Shown piece after piece: positions 16,831 to 26,113 of a stretch of DNA of 64,000 bases; position 1 is the stretch's first letter, and the number at the start of each line of letters is the position of its first letter. The notes under the pieces were generated by a model that was not told the origin of the DNA, did no database searches, and saw nothing but the letters and a program-made list of their open reading frames with translations. The position numbers and the translations under genes are program-made. This DNA is from Hyphomicrobiales bacterium (GTDB taxonomy: Bacteria; Pseudomonadota; Alphaproteobacteria; Rhizobiales; Rhizobiaceae): contig UCIT01000035.1 in assembly GCA_900472625.1 (NCBI GenBank), positions 24,942 through 88,941 of the forward strand. Reading direction: 5' to 3'.

Positions 16831-18011
16831 TGAACTTCCCGGTCAAAATCACGGAAGAAAGTTTTGCAGCAAGGGCTGCCCGCGTCGTCGCCATTGCGGC
16901 GAAGTACGCGGACACCGTCGATTTTGAAGGCCGGTTTCCACAGGAGGCCGTGGATTCGATGAAGGCCGAGCGCCTGCTCAGCATCCAGATTCCACGCAAC
17001 CTCGGTGGCGAGAGCGCCACCACGACCGAGATCGCCGAGCTCTGCTCGATGCTCGGCCAGGCCTGCGCTGCCAGCGCCATGGTTTTCGCCATGCATCATA
17101 TCAAGCTCTCGAGCCTCGTCGAGCACGGCGCCGACAGCGTTTGGCATGCCGATTTCATGCGCCGCATCGCGGCAGACCAGCTGCTGATCGGCTCGGCGAC
17201 GACGGAAGGCGGCATCGGCGGCAACCTGCGCAACAGCATCTGCGCCGTTCATGTCGAAGACGGCGTCTGCCGGCTCGAGAAGGATGCGACCGTCATTTCC
17301 TACGGCGCCCACGCCGACGCCATCCTGATCACTTCACGCGCCCATGCGGACGCCGCGCCATCCGACCAGGTACTGACGACCTTCCTCAAGGACCAATACA
17401 CGCTTGAGCGGACGCATGTCTGGAACACGCTCGGCATGCGCGGCACCTGCTCCGACGGCTTCCTGTTCAAGGGTGAAGCGCCGGCGCAACAGATCCTTCC
17501 TAAACCGTTCGCCGAGATCGCGGCGCAGTCGATGCTGGCGTCCTCGCATCTTCTGTGGAGCGGCGTCTGGTACGGTATCGCCATCGACGCGTTTTCGCGG
17601 GCCCAGGCCTTCGTGCGCGCCGCGGCTCGCAAATCCCCGGGTGCGCCCCCGCCCGGTGCCTTGCGTCTTGCCGAAGTGTCCAATCTTCTGCAGATGGTGA
17701 AGTCGAACGTCGTCGCCGGCCTCAAGGCCTACGAAGACGCGAAAGCCAATCCCGACAAGCTGTCGTCGATGGGCTTTGCCGTGGCGATGAACAACGTCAA
17801 GATCGCGTCGTCGGAGACGATCCTCGAGATCGTCAACCACACGATGCTGATCTGCGGCATCATGGGCTACAAGAACGGCACGCCGTTCAGCCTTGGCCGA
17901 CATCTGCGCGATGCGCATTCCGCACAATTGATGATTTCCAACGACCGCATCCTTGGCAACACGTCGAGCATGCTCCTTGTCCACAAGCAGGACACTAGCC
18001 TACTGGGGTGA
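16830..18011 (+). CDS. Acyl-CoA dehydrogenase-like flavoenzyme
   Basis: A 393-residue protein with the acyl-CoA dehydrogenase fold. The helical N-terminal domain contains PRNLGGESATTTEIAEL, a middle beta-domain includes IGSATTEGGIGGNLRN, and a C-terminal helical FAD-binding part ends in RDAHSAQLMISNDRILGNT. It is coupled to the carrier-protein gene by a TGATG overlap and followed by the ligase after 5 bases. The carrier-bound aminoacyl group is therefore a plausible substrate, as with dehydrogenases acting on prolyl- or glycyl-carriers in peptide synthesis. That assignment is inference. Confidence 0.85.
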   Translation: MNFPVKITEESFAARAARVVAIAAKYADTVDFEGRFPQEAVDSMKAERLLSIQIPRNLGGESATTTEIAELCSMLGQACAASAMVFAMHHIKLSSLVEHGADSVWHADFMRRIAADQLLIGSATTEGGIGGNLRNSICAVHVEDGVCRLEKDATVISYGAHADAILITSRAHADAAPSDQVLTTFLKDQYTLERTHVWNTLGMRGTCSDGFLFKGEAPAQQILPKPFAEIAAQSMLASSHLLWSGVWYGIAIDAFSRAQAFVRAAARKSPGAPPPGALRLAEVSNLLQMVKSNVVAGLKAYEDAKANPDKLSSMGFAVAMNNVKIASSETILEIVNHTMLICGIMGYKNGTPFSLGRHLRDAHSAQLMISNDRILGNTSSMLLVHKQDTSLLG

Positions 18012-18016
18012 CTCAC

Positions 18017-18925
18017 ATGGATATGCAGACCTCCTTCCTGGACCGGCTTTTCGAGTCCGGCCTTCTGATCGACATGGGCGTTGACGGCCTTTATGGCCGC
18101 AGCGGCCAGTTCGAAGACGTGATCGCCGCCTTCGAGCGCCTGATCGACCGCTTCGGTGGTGGTGATGGAGCGGAGGCGATGCGCTTCCCGCCGGGCATGA
18201 ACCGCGAAATCTTCGAGAAGAGCGGCTACATGAAGAGCTTCCCGCAGCTGGCCGGCACCGTGCACAGCTTCTGCGGCAACGAGCTCGACCACATGAATCT
18301 CCTGCAGTGCATGGAAGTGGGCGAAGACTGGACCAAGGGCCAGGAAGCGACCGAAATCGTGCTGACGCCGGCCGCCTGCTATCCGCTCTACCCGACGGTC
18401 GCCCGCCGCGGCAACCTGCCGAAGGACGGCGCGCTGTTCGACCTGCAGTCCTATTGCTTCCGCCATGAGCCGTCGCGCGATCCGGCCCGCCAGCAGTTGT
18501 TCCGCATGCGCGAATATGTCTGCATGGGCACCGAAAAGCACGTCACCGATTTCCGCCAGAACTGGATGGATCGCGGTCTCGAGATGATGAAGCTCGTCGG
18601 CCTCGATGTCACGATCGACGTCGCCAACGATCCGTTCTTCGGCCGCGCCGGGAAGATGATGGTCAACAACCAGCGTGACCAGAACCTGAAGTTCGAGCTC
18701 TTGATCCCGATCACCTCGACGGCCAATCCGACGGCCTGCATGAGCTTCAATTTCCATCAGGATTCCTTCGGCCAGAAGTGGGGCCTGAACCTTGCTGATG
18801 GCAGCGTTGCATTTACCGCCTGCGTCGGCTTCGGGCTGGAGCGCATTGCGCTGGCGCTGTTCCATCACCACGGCCTCGACGTCAAGCTGTGGCCGGCCTC
18901 CGTGCGCCAGGCGCTCTGGGGCTAA
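18017..18925 (+). CDS. Amino acid:[carrier protein] ligase (truncated SerRS-like)
   Basis: A 302-residue class II aminoacyl-tRNA-synthetase core with no tRNA-binding arm. Motif 2 is CFRHEPSRDPARQQLFRMREY and motif 3 is GFGLERIALAL. Cys121, Glu166 and Cys269 fall exactly ten positions before the zinc ligands Cys131, Glu176 and Cys279 reported for the Bradyrhizobium enzymes. This family loads glycine or alanine on the phosphopantetheine of a small carrier protein instead of tRNA. The ATG at 18017 was chosen; a GTG at 18008 overlaps the dehydrogenase stop. The substrate cannot be told by eye. Confidence 0.9.
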   Translation: MDMQTSFLDRLFESGLLIDMGVDGLYGRSGQFEDVIAAFERLIDRFGGGDGAEAMRFPPGMNREIFEKSGYMKSFPQLAGTVHSFCGNELDHMNLLQCMEVGEDWTKGQEATEIVLTPAACYPLYPTVARRGNLPKDGALFDLQSYCFRHEPSRDPARQQLFRMREYVCMGTEKHVTDFRQNWMDRGLEMMKLVGLDVTIDVANDPFFGRAGKMMVNNQRDQNLKFELLIPITSTANPTACMSFNFHQDSFGQKWGLNLADGSVAFTACVGFGLERIALALFHHHGLDVKLWPASVRQALWG

Positions 18926-18933
18926 GGGAAACG

Positions 18934-19896
18934 ATGTCATCGGTCTTCCCGGACATCCGCCCGGACAGCTATTCCCCGCATGCGCTGCACTCGCTGGAGC
19001 GCATGTGGCCGGAAACCAATTGCTATATCGATCTATGGATCGAAGTGCTTTCCACGCTCGGCCTGGCGCCTGAAGCCATGCTCGGCTTCACGCTGGGGCA
19101 GGATTTCGAGGGCGACCAGTTCACCTTCTTCAAGGTGCCGCTCGAGGATCTGGAAGCGCTCTACGGCATCCGCGTCACCGAACTGGCGATCTTCGACAAG
19201 GTCGAGCGTCACATCCAGACGCAGATTTCGCGCGGCCGTCTCTGCCTGATCGAGATGGACAGCTTCTACATGCCCGACACGCAGGGCACGGCCTACCGCC
19301 AGGAGCATGGGAAGACGACGGTTGCCATCAACCGCCTGGATATGGCCGGCAAGCGGGTCGATTATTTCCACAATGGCGGTTTCTTCAGCCTTGAGGGCGA
19401 GGATTTCGACGGGCTGTTCCAGCTGCATCTCACCGACGAAGATCCGCTGTTCCTGCCCTACACCGAATTCGCGAAATTTCCCGAAACGCCGGTCGATGCG
19501 GCGCAGACGCGGGCCGTCTCGCGCGCGCTGCTGTCGGCCCATTTCGGCCGCCGGCCGCGCGAAAACCCGATCCGGGCCTTTTCCGCCGTGTTTCCGGAGC
19601 AGGTCGAGGCGGTGGCGGAGCGGCCGTTCGGCTTCTTCCACAAGTATGCCTTCAACACGTTGCGCCAGTTCGGCGCCAATTTCGAGCTGCTGGCCGATCA
19701 CCTGGTCTGGCATTCGGCCGACGAATTCGGCGCTGCCGCCGAGCATGCCCGTCGCCTGTCAGAGGCCGCGAAGTCGGTGCAGTTCCAGCTGGCGCGCGCC
19801 GTTACCCGCCGGAGGTTCGAGCCGCTTTCGACCGCGCTTGATCCGGCCGCCGATGCATGGGATGCCGTGATGGCCTCGCTTGCGGAGCGTCTCTGA
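18934..19896 (+). CDS. DUF1839 family protein
   Basis: A 320-residue protein of the DUF1839 family, with ERMWPETNCYIDLWIEVL near the N-terminus, FKVPLEDLEALYGI, and SFYMPDTQGTAYRQEHGKTTVAIN. It starts 8 bases after the ligase with AAGGGA just upstream. These proteins are known to me as neighbours of amino acid:[carrier protein] ligases. The conserved Cys, His and acidic residues suggest an enzyme such as a transferase that takes the aminoacyl group, but no catalytic role can be assigned. Confidence 0.8.
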   Translation: MSSVFPDIRPDSYSPHALHSLERMWPETNCYIDLWIEVLSTLGLAPEAMLGFTLGQDFEGDQFTFFKVPLEDLEALYGIRVTELAIFDKVERHIQTQISRGRLCLIEMDSFYMPDTQGTAYRQEHGKTTVAINRLDMAGKRVDYFHNGGFFSLEGEDFDGLFQLHLTDEDPLFLPYTEFAKFPETPVDAAQTRAVSRALLSAHFGRRPRENPIRAFSAVFPEQVEAVAERPFGFFHKYAFNTLRQFGANFELLADHLVWHSADEFGAAAEHARRLSEAAKSVQFQLARAVTRRRFEPLSTALDPAADAWDAVMASLAERL

Positions 19897-19991
19897 AGCG
19901 CGCCGCGCTTTGGAGTTTTTATATGCATGTCGTTGTCGCAAAGCCGTTCAACACCTTTGCGCGACATGCCTGAGAAGCCGGGAGCCTGATC

Positions 19992-22466
19992 ATGCGTGGG
20001 AGATTGGCGAGCGTTGCCGCAGAGGAGACGCTGATCAGCGAGGGCTGGAACCTGGTGCTGACGGAGGCGGGCGCCTGCGCCGGGCCGCATGACCTGCCGC
20101 TCTCGGCGCAGATGATTGCCGCCGAGGTGCCGGGAACGGTTGCCGCCGCGCTGGAAAAGGTCGGCCTGTTCGACCGTGAAAATCCCGAACCGCTCGATGG
20201 CAAGGACGCCTGGTATGTCTGCCGGCTGTTTGATGCGGAGCCCGGCGACGCGATCCTGCGCTTTGCGGGCCTGGCGACGCTTTGCCATGTGTTCCTGAAT
20301 GGCCAGGAAATCCTCTCTTCCGAGAGCATGTTCACGCTGCACGAAATCCCCGTGACGCTGACGGGCGGCGACGAACTTGCGCTGTGCTTCCGGGCGCTGG
20401 CGCCGCGGCTTGCCGAAAGCGGTGCCCGCGCCCGCTGGCGGCCGCAGATGATCACGCCGCAAGGGCTGAAGAACGTCCGCACCACGCTGCTCGGCCATAT
20501 GCCAGGCTGGTGCCCCGAGATCCATGCAGTCGGCCCCTGGCGCCCGATCACGCTGGTCCGCCGCGATGTCGTGTCGCTCGACAACGTTACCGTTCGCGCG
20601 GTCCTCGAGCCGGATGGCACGGGCCGGCTCAGCGTATCGCTGCATACCGACGCCGATGCGCCGGATGTGGTGCTTCGCTGCGATGGCCGCGATCAGCCGT
20701 TCGAGAAGGTCGGCGAGGGGCATTATTCCGCCATCCTGCGGCTGAAGGACGTCCGGGTTTGGTGGCCGCACACGCATGGCACGCCCGACCTCTACGACTA
20801 CGCCATCGTCGTCGACGGCGCCGAGCATCCGGTCGGGCGAACCGGCTTCCGCACGGTCGAGGCCGATCGCGGCGCCGATGGCCAAGATTTCGCCTTGGTC
20901 GTCAATGGCGCGCGGGTGTTCTGCCGCGGCGCGGTGTGGACGACGGCCGATATCGTGCGGCTGCCGGGCACACGCGCCGATTACGAGCCGTTCCTGCGCC
21001 TCGCCGCCGAGGCCGGCATGAACATGATCCGCATCGGCGGCACCATGGCCTACGAGACGCCTGATTTCTTCGCACTTTGCGACGAGCTCGGCCTGCTCGT
21101 CTGGCAGGACTTCATGTTCGCCAATTTCGACTATCCGGGGAAAGACAAGGCGTTCACCGCGCATGTGCATGCCGAGGTGGAGGAATTCCTGCACGGCGTT
21201 CAGGGCTCGCCGTCGCTTGCCGTCCTGTGCGGTGGCAGCGAGATCTACCAGCAGGCGGCGATGCTCGGGCTGCCGTCGGATTTCTGGTCGGGACCGATCA
21301 CCGAGGAAATCATCCCGGCGATCGCGCATCGCCTGCGGCCTGACGTTCCCTACGTTCCGAATTCGCCGTCCGGCGGCGCCATGCCGTTTTCGCCCAATGC
21401 CGGTGTGACGCATTACTACGGCGTCGGGGCCTATATGCGTCCGCTCGAGGGTGCCAGGCGCGCCAATGTGCGCTTTGCCGCCGAGAGCCTCGCCTTCGCC
21501 AACGTACCGCAGCAGAAAACGCTGCAGCGCCATCTCGACGTGCCGCCGGTTCACAGCCCGCTATGGAAGTCGCGGGTGCCGCGCGACCGCGGCGCATCGT
21601 GGGATTTCGAGGACGTGCGCGATTTCTATCTCGGCAAGCTTTACGACGTCGATCCGGCGACGCTCAGGCGCGAGGACCGCGACCTTTATCTCGACCTGTC
21701 GCGTGCCGTTACCGGTGAAGTCGTGGAAGCTACCTTTGCCGAGTGGCGACGCCAGGGCTCGGGCTGCAACGGCGCTCTGGTCTGGACGTTGCAGGACCTT
21801 TTGCCCGGCGCCGGCTGGGGCGTGATCGATTCGACCGGCGAGCCGAAGCCGATCTGGTACGCTATGCGCCGCGCTTTCCGGCCGGTGCAGGTGCTCTTGA
21901 CGGACGAAGGAACCAACGGCCTCGACGTGCATGTCATCAACGAGACCGGCAACGATCTGCCGCTCGATCTCGAGGTTGTCTGCCTGCGCCACGGCCGCCA
22001 GCACGCGGTCAGCGGCGGCCGCATCCTGACGCTGCCGGCGCGCAGCACGCAGACATTCGCCGCGACCGATCTTTTCGGCGGCTTCTTCGATACCACATAC
22101 GCCTTCCGTTTCGGCCCGCCGTCGCACGATGTCACCGTCGCGCGCCTGCGGCTGCCGGATGGCGGCGCGGTGGTGGCGGAGGCATTTTACTTCCCGCTCG
22201 GACGCTCAAAGGCTGTCCACGATGCTGAGATCCAGGTCTCCGTCGTGCAGGAAGGCGGCCACTGGTTTGCCGATCTGAGCACCGACCGGCTGGCGCAATC
22301 CGTGCATTTCGCCATCGACGGCTACAGACCCGACGACGACTGGTTTCACCTGGCACCGGGCGGCGCCAAGCGTGTTCGCCTTCATCCGCTATCCGCCCAC
22401 GCCGCAGACGAAAAGCCCTCGGGCGAGGTGCTGGTCCCCGGCGGCCTGCGCGCCGCTGCCTTCTAG
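19992..22466 (+). CDS. GH2/beta-mannosidase-like protein with altered acid/base motif
   Basis: An 824-residue protein with the glycoside hydrolase family 2 layout: N-terminal jelly-roll sugar-binding domain (to ~170), immunoglobulin-like domain, TIM barrel (~290-600) with MIRIGGTMAYETPDFFALCDELGLLVWQDFMFAN, and C-terminal beta domains. The acid/base glutamate is Glu417, but the normally invariant Asn before it is Ser (CGGSE instead of CGNNE). The putative nucleophile is Glu498 in FAAES. No signal peptide is seen, so it should act in the cytoplasm. It lies 95 bases after the DUF1839 gene. It may hydrolyse or rearrange a glycan intermediate, or have lost hydrolysis. Confidence 0.8.
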   Translation: MRGRLASVAAEETLISEGWNLVLTEAGACAGPHDLPLSAQMIAAEVPGTVAAALEKVGLFDRENPEPLDGKDAWYVCRLFDAEPGDAILRFAGLATLCHVFLNGQEILSSESMFTLHEIPVTLTGGDELALCFRALAPRLAESGARARWRPQMITPQGLKNVRTTLLGHMPGWCPEIHAVGPWRPITLVRRDVVSLDNVTVRAVLEPDGTGRLSVSLHTDADAPDVVLRCDGRDQPFEKVGEGHYSAILRLKDVRVWWPHTHGTPDLYDYAIVVDGAEHPVGRTGFRTVEADRGADGQDFALVVNGARVFCRGAVWTTADIVRLPGTRADYEPFLRLAAEAGMNMIRIGGTMAYETPDFFALCDELGLLVWQDFMFANFDYPGKDKAFTAHVHAEVEEFLHGVQGSPSLAVLCGGSEIYQQAAMLGLPSDFWSGPITEEIIPAIAHRLRPDVPYVPNSPSGGAMPFSPNAGVTHYYGVGAYMRPLEGARRANVRFAAESLAFANVPQQKTLQRHLDVPPVHSPLWKSRVPRDRGASWDFEDVRDFYLGKLYDVDPATLRREDRDLYLDLSRAVTGEVVEATFAEWRRQGSGCNGALVWTLQDLLPGAGWGVIDSTGEPKPIWYAMRRAFRPVQVLLTDEGTNGLDVHVINETGNDLPLDLEVVCLRHGRQHAVSGGRILTLPARSTQTFAATDLFGGFFDTTYAFRFGPPSHDVTVARLRLPDGGAVVAEAFYFPLGRSKAVHDAEIQVSVVQEGGHWFADLSTDRLAQSVHFAIDGYRPDDDWFHLAPGGAKRVRLHPLSAHAADEKPSGEVLVPGGLRAAAF

Positions 22467-22556
22467 GGCGGTGAAGGCAAAAGCTGAGGCGCAATCAATT
22501 TCGAAAGACTTTCCTACTAATATACGTGGTCCAAAGAGACCTAGAGCGGATACGGC

Positions 22557-25500
22557 ATGTCGAAGGGAATTATTGCGAATTCGGTGATGAACGGGGCGGC
22601 GGGAATGCTGCTTCTGGTGACCGGGTTCGCGTCCTCCATCATCACGGCGCGATTGCTCGGCCCTGAGGCCAATGGCATCGTCGCCTTTTCGCTCTGGCTG
22701 GTGGTGACCGGCGCCTCGATTGCCGAACTCGGCTCCAGCATCACGCTGTCCAAGACCCTGCCACAGCTCGAAGCCGAAGGTTTCGACGCCAGGCGGCGGC
22801 TTGGTTTCGCGTCGCTGCTGGTCACCGTCATGCTGTGCTCGACGCTGGTGCTGCTCGGCCTCTACGCGCTGTTCTTCTTCACCTCGGAAGAAATGCATTG
22901 GGCGGCGACGGCGCCATCGGTCGCCTATGTCACGGCCGCGCTGTTCTTCGTCCAGGCGATCGGCTCCTTCGTCAAATTCTATCTCATCGGTGAGCGGCGG
23001 CTGACCGATTTCTTCAAGCTCGCCACCGGTGTCTGCGTGCTGCAGCTGATCGGCGTCGGCGCCGGCGCGGTGTTCTATGGCGTCGAAGGCGTGTTGGTCG
23101 GTTACCTGCTCGGGCAGATGGTGTTCTTCGTCGCCACCATCCCGATCCTGATGACACCGCGCGACCGGTGCGGCATTCCGATGAAGCATCTGGCGGCGTC
23201 CTCCGTCGTGCTGTCGGCGCAGTTCGTCATCGATTCGATCTTCCTCAACAGGCTGGAGCTGCTGTTCCTGCAGCAGTTCTGGTCGGTCGAAATGGTCGGT
23301 TTCTACGCGGTCGGCCTGTCTGTCGCCAACATCGCGCTGCAATTGCCGATCCAGATGACCGGCAGCCTGCTGCCCTATTATTCCGAGCGGCGCCACTCGA
23401 GCGATGATCGCACGCTGCCGGTAGAGGTGTTCGCCGCCGTTACGCGCAGCATGGCCTATATCATCCTGCCGATGAGCCTGGGGCTGGCGGCGATCTCGAG
23501 CGAGCTTGTTCGCGCGGTGTTCGGGGAAGCTTTCGCACGCAGCGGCACCGTCGTGGCGCTGCTGGCGCTGGCGGCGCCTGCCTATACGTTCATGCAGACG
23601 CTCAGCCTCTATCTTCTGTCGATGGACCGGGCGCGCGACCGGCTGAAGGTCAGTATTGTCGGCGGAGTCGTGATGACGGTCGGCTGCCTGGCTGTCGTTC
23701 CCTTTTTTGCGGCCGAAGGTGCGGCACTTGTTCGCATCGGCGTCTTTACCGTGATGTGTATCATCATGGTCGGATATACCGGTTTTGGCTCGCAGCTGTC
23801 CGGTTTGTACGTAAGTCTCTTCAAAACGCTGGTTGCATCCGTTTTGTGCGCAATTATAGCCTTGTGGGTTTTACATTATTTAAATGGTTCTATTGGAGTT
23901 TTGCTCGCCATAGTCGCTGGAGGTATCGGCTATATTGTTGCGCTTAAAATTTTGAAGGCAATTCCGCGAGAGGATGCCGAAGTTATGCTGTCGATAGTCG
24001 AGAAGATGCCGGGTTCAGTCAAAAATTCAGCCAGGAAAGCCGTCGAGTTCGTCGCGCCGTCGCATGGCGAGACGCCGAATGACGATTTGCCGATCGAGAT
24101 CACCGTCGTGACCGGCGCGGCGGAAGGCGCCGGCCGCGAGGCAGCCCTGCCTTTCACCTTCGATCGCACCGTCGGCTTGTTCAAGCCGGAAACGCCGGGC
24201 TCTCAGAAGCGCTCTGCCGCCGTCCTGTTTCTCAATCCGTGGGGACTCGAGGAAATGTGCAGCCGGCGGTTCTTCCGCGTCACGGCAGAGCACTTCGCCG
24301 ATCTTGGCGTGTCGAGCCTGCGCTTTGACTATCCGGGTGCCGGCGATGCGCTCGACCTTATCGATGACACCATTGGTCTCGCCGTCTGGGAAGATGCGAT
24401 CCGCGATGCCGCCGAACGGCTGAAACGTCTCAGCGGCTGCAGCCGCATCGTCATCGTTGCGCAGGGTCTCGGCGCCGCGCTGGCGCAGCGGACCGCGGCA
24501 TCGATCAGCGGCATCGATGCGATCGCCATGCTCGGCCCCGTCGTCAACGGCCGCGCCTATCTGCGCGAACTCAGCGCCTGGTCGAAATTCATCAATTACC
24601 ACCTCGGGCTCGGCGATTATCCCGCGCCCGAGGGCAAGCATGTGATCGCCGGACTGGAGATGCCTGCCGGCATTGCCGCCGAGCTGTCGAAGCTCAGGAT
24701 CGCGGTACCCGATGCCCTGGCCGCCTCTCGCTACCTCATTCTTGAACGTCCCGAGCGGGCCGACGACACGACGTTCGCCGACAATCTCAGGGCGCTGGGC
24801 GCTACGGTCGAGCAGCGGACGTTCGAGGGCTACGACAGGCTGGTCTCCGATCCCGTCTTCTCCCGCACGCCGATGGCGACTGTTCAGGCGCTGACCGAAT
24901 GGCTGGATGCGAACACGACGATCGATCCGGCCGCAACGCCGTCGGTCGCCGCGCTCGATGCGCAGTCGATTGTCGGCGACGGGTTCGAGGAAGTGCCGGT
25001 GCGTTTCGGCGAGTTCAACCATCTGGTCGGTATCGTTACCCGGCCGCTGGGCAAGCCCAGCGGTAACAGCGTGCTGTTCCTGTCGACCGCCTATGACCGG
25101 CAGTCCGGCTGGGGGCGGGCCATCGTCGATATGGCACGCGGGCTGGCGCGCGAGGGCGTGGCCTCGCTGCGCTTCGATTCCGCCAATGTCGGCGACAGTG
25201 CGCCGCGTCTCGATGCGCCGGATCAGATCCTCTATTCCGCCACCCAGAATGCCGATGCGCGCGCCGCGATCGACCTGCTCGAGGGGATGGTGCCCGGGCC
25301 GCTGATGGTCGCCGGGCGCTGCAGCGGCGGTTTCCTCGCCATCCGCTCCGCCGTGGATGACCACAGGATCAAGGCTGCGGTGTCGATCAATCCCTTCGTC
25401 TACTACTGGGATCCGAACCAGCCGGTCGAGCGCAAGCACGTGGTCTCGGTGCCGCGCAGCTTCGAGGATTACGGACAGCGGCTGTCGAGCCTCGCCACCT

Positions 25501-25871
25501 TCAAGCGGCTGCTGAAAGGCGATATCGACGTGCTGGCGGCGACCCGCAACGTCGTCATCGCCTTCTCCCGGCGCATGTCGGTGCGCATCGCGCCGCTGCT
25601 CGAATATCTCCCGAGCCGCCGCCACACGGCGACCGAGGTGAAGAAGTCGTTTTCGACGGTGGGCAAGCGCAAGGTGCCGCTGACGCTGATCTACAGCGAG
25701 GGCGACGTCGGGCTCGAGCACATGTATTTCCACTTCGGCCCCGGCGGCCGCAAGTTCGCGCGCCATCCCAATGTGCGGCTGGTGATGCTGGCGAATGCCG
25801 ACCACAACCTGACGCCGCCGGAATCACGCGAAACGGTGTTTTCGGAGATTGTTCGGTTGGCGAAGGTCTGA
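22557..25871 (+). CDS. Polysaccharide flippase fused to two alpha/beta-hydrolase domains
   Basis: A 1104-residue fusion. Residues 1 to ~470 form a multi-spanning MOP-superfamily flippase of the Wzx/RfbX type. Residues ~520-790 form a first alpha/beta-hydrolase whose nucleophile elbow AQGLG has Gly637 where Ser is expected. Residues ~810-1100 form a second with elbow GRCSG, giving Cys922 as possible nucleophile. Both resemble hydrolases associated with exosortase/exopolysaccharide loci. The last ~70 codons of the flippase part (about 23800-24010) are clearly richer in A and T than the rest. The reading frame is uninterrupted, so this is a real fusion, not an assembly of two genes. Confidence 0.82.
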   Translation: MSKGIIANSVMNGAAGMLLLVTGFASSIITARLLGPEANGIVAFSLWLVVTGASIAELGSSITLSKTLPQLEAEGFDARRRLGFASLLVTVMLCSTLVLLGLYALFFFTSEEMHWAATAPSVAYVTAALFFVQAIGSFVKFYLIGERRLTDFFKLATGVCVLQLIGVGAGAVFYGVEGVLVGYLLGQMVFFVATIPILMTPRDRCGIPMKHLAASSVVLSAQFVIDSIFLNRLELLFLQQFWSVEMVGFYAVGLSVANIALQLPIQMTGSLLPYYSERRHSSDDRTLPVEVFAAVTRSMAYIILPMSLGLAAISSELVRAVFGEAFARSGTVVALLALAAPAYTFMQTLSLYLLSMDRARDRLKVSIVGGVVMTVGCLAVVPFFAAEGAALVRIGVFTVMCIIMVGYTGFGSQLSGLYVSLFKTLVASVLCAIIALWVLHYLNGSIGVLLAIVAGGIGYIVALKILKAIPREDAEVMLSIVEKMPGSVKNSARKAVEFVAPSHGETPNDDLPIEITVVTGAAEGAGREAALPFTFDRTVGLFKPETPGSQKRSAAVLFLNPWGLEEMCSRRFFRVTAEHFADLGVSSLRFDYPGAGDALDLIDDTIGLAVWEDAIRDAAERLKRLSGCSRIVIVAQGLGAALAQRTAASISGIDAIAMLGPVVNGRAYLRELSAWSKFINYHLGLGDYPAPEGKHVIAGLEMPAGIAAELSKLRIAVPDALAASRYLILERPERADDTTFADNLRALGATVEQRTFEGYDRLVSDPVFSRTPMATVQALTEWLDANTTIDPAATPSVAALDAQSIVGDGFEEVPVRFGEFNHLVGIVTRPLGKPSGNSVLFLSTAYDRQSGWGRAIVDMARGLAREGVASLRFDSANVGDSAPRLDAPDQILYSATQNADARAAIDLLEGMVPGPLMVAGRCSGGFLAIRSAVDDHRIKAAVSINPFVYYWDPNQPVERKHVVSVPRSFEDYGQRLSSLATFKRLLKGDIDVLAATRNVVIAFSRRMSVRIAPLLEYLPSRRHTATEVKKSFSTVGKRKVPLTLIYSEGDVGLEHMYFHFGPGGRKFARHPNVRLVMLANADHNLTPPESRETVFSEIVRLAKV

Positions 25872-25936
25872 GCGAGCGGAACTGCGTTTTGCCTCGTATG
25901 ATTTGTCCGACTTGCTGGCGGGCGTTCCATGTTTCC

Positions 25937-26048
25937 CTCATCCCCGCTTTGAGCCGGGATCCAGCCGCGTCGCGTCTGCGACGCGAATAAAGTCTCTTCA
26001 GGCCGAGGACTTGGGCTGACTGGTTCCCGGCACGAGGCCGGGACAAGG
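25937..26048. repeat. Rhizobial-type palindromic intergenic repeat
   Basis: GC-rich inverted arms (GAGCCGGGATCCAG near 25951 and GGTTCCCGGCACGAGGCCGGGA near 26021-26042) enclose a perfect 8-bp stem CGCGTCGC/GCGACGCG with a 4-nt loop at 25966-25985. It lies between convergent genes. The wording resembles dispersed repeats of Rhizobiaceae genomes; copy number cannot be seen here. Confidence 0.5.
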
Positions 26049-26113
26049 GAGGAGATTTTGCCTGTTGACGAAAAACGGAAAATGACACCCGAGATGCGTT
26101 CCGGACAGTGATC

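Noticed and set aside
19698..21554. 618-codon minus-strand frame opposite the DUF1839 and GH2 genes
   Set aside because: It covers two clear genes on the other strand and has no coding resemblance.
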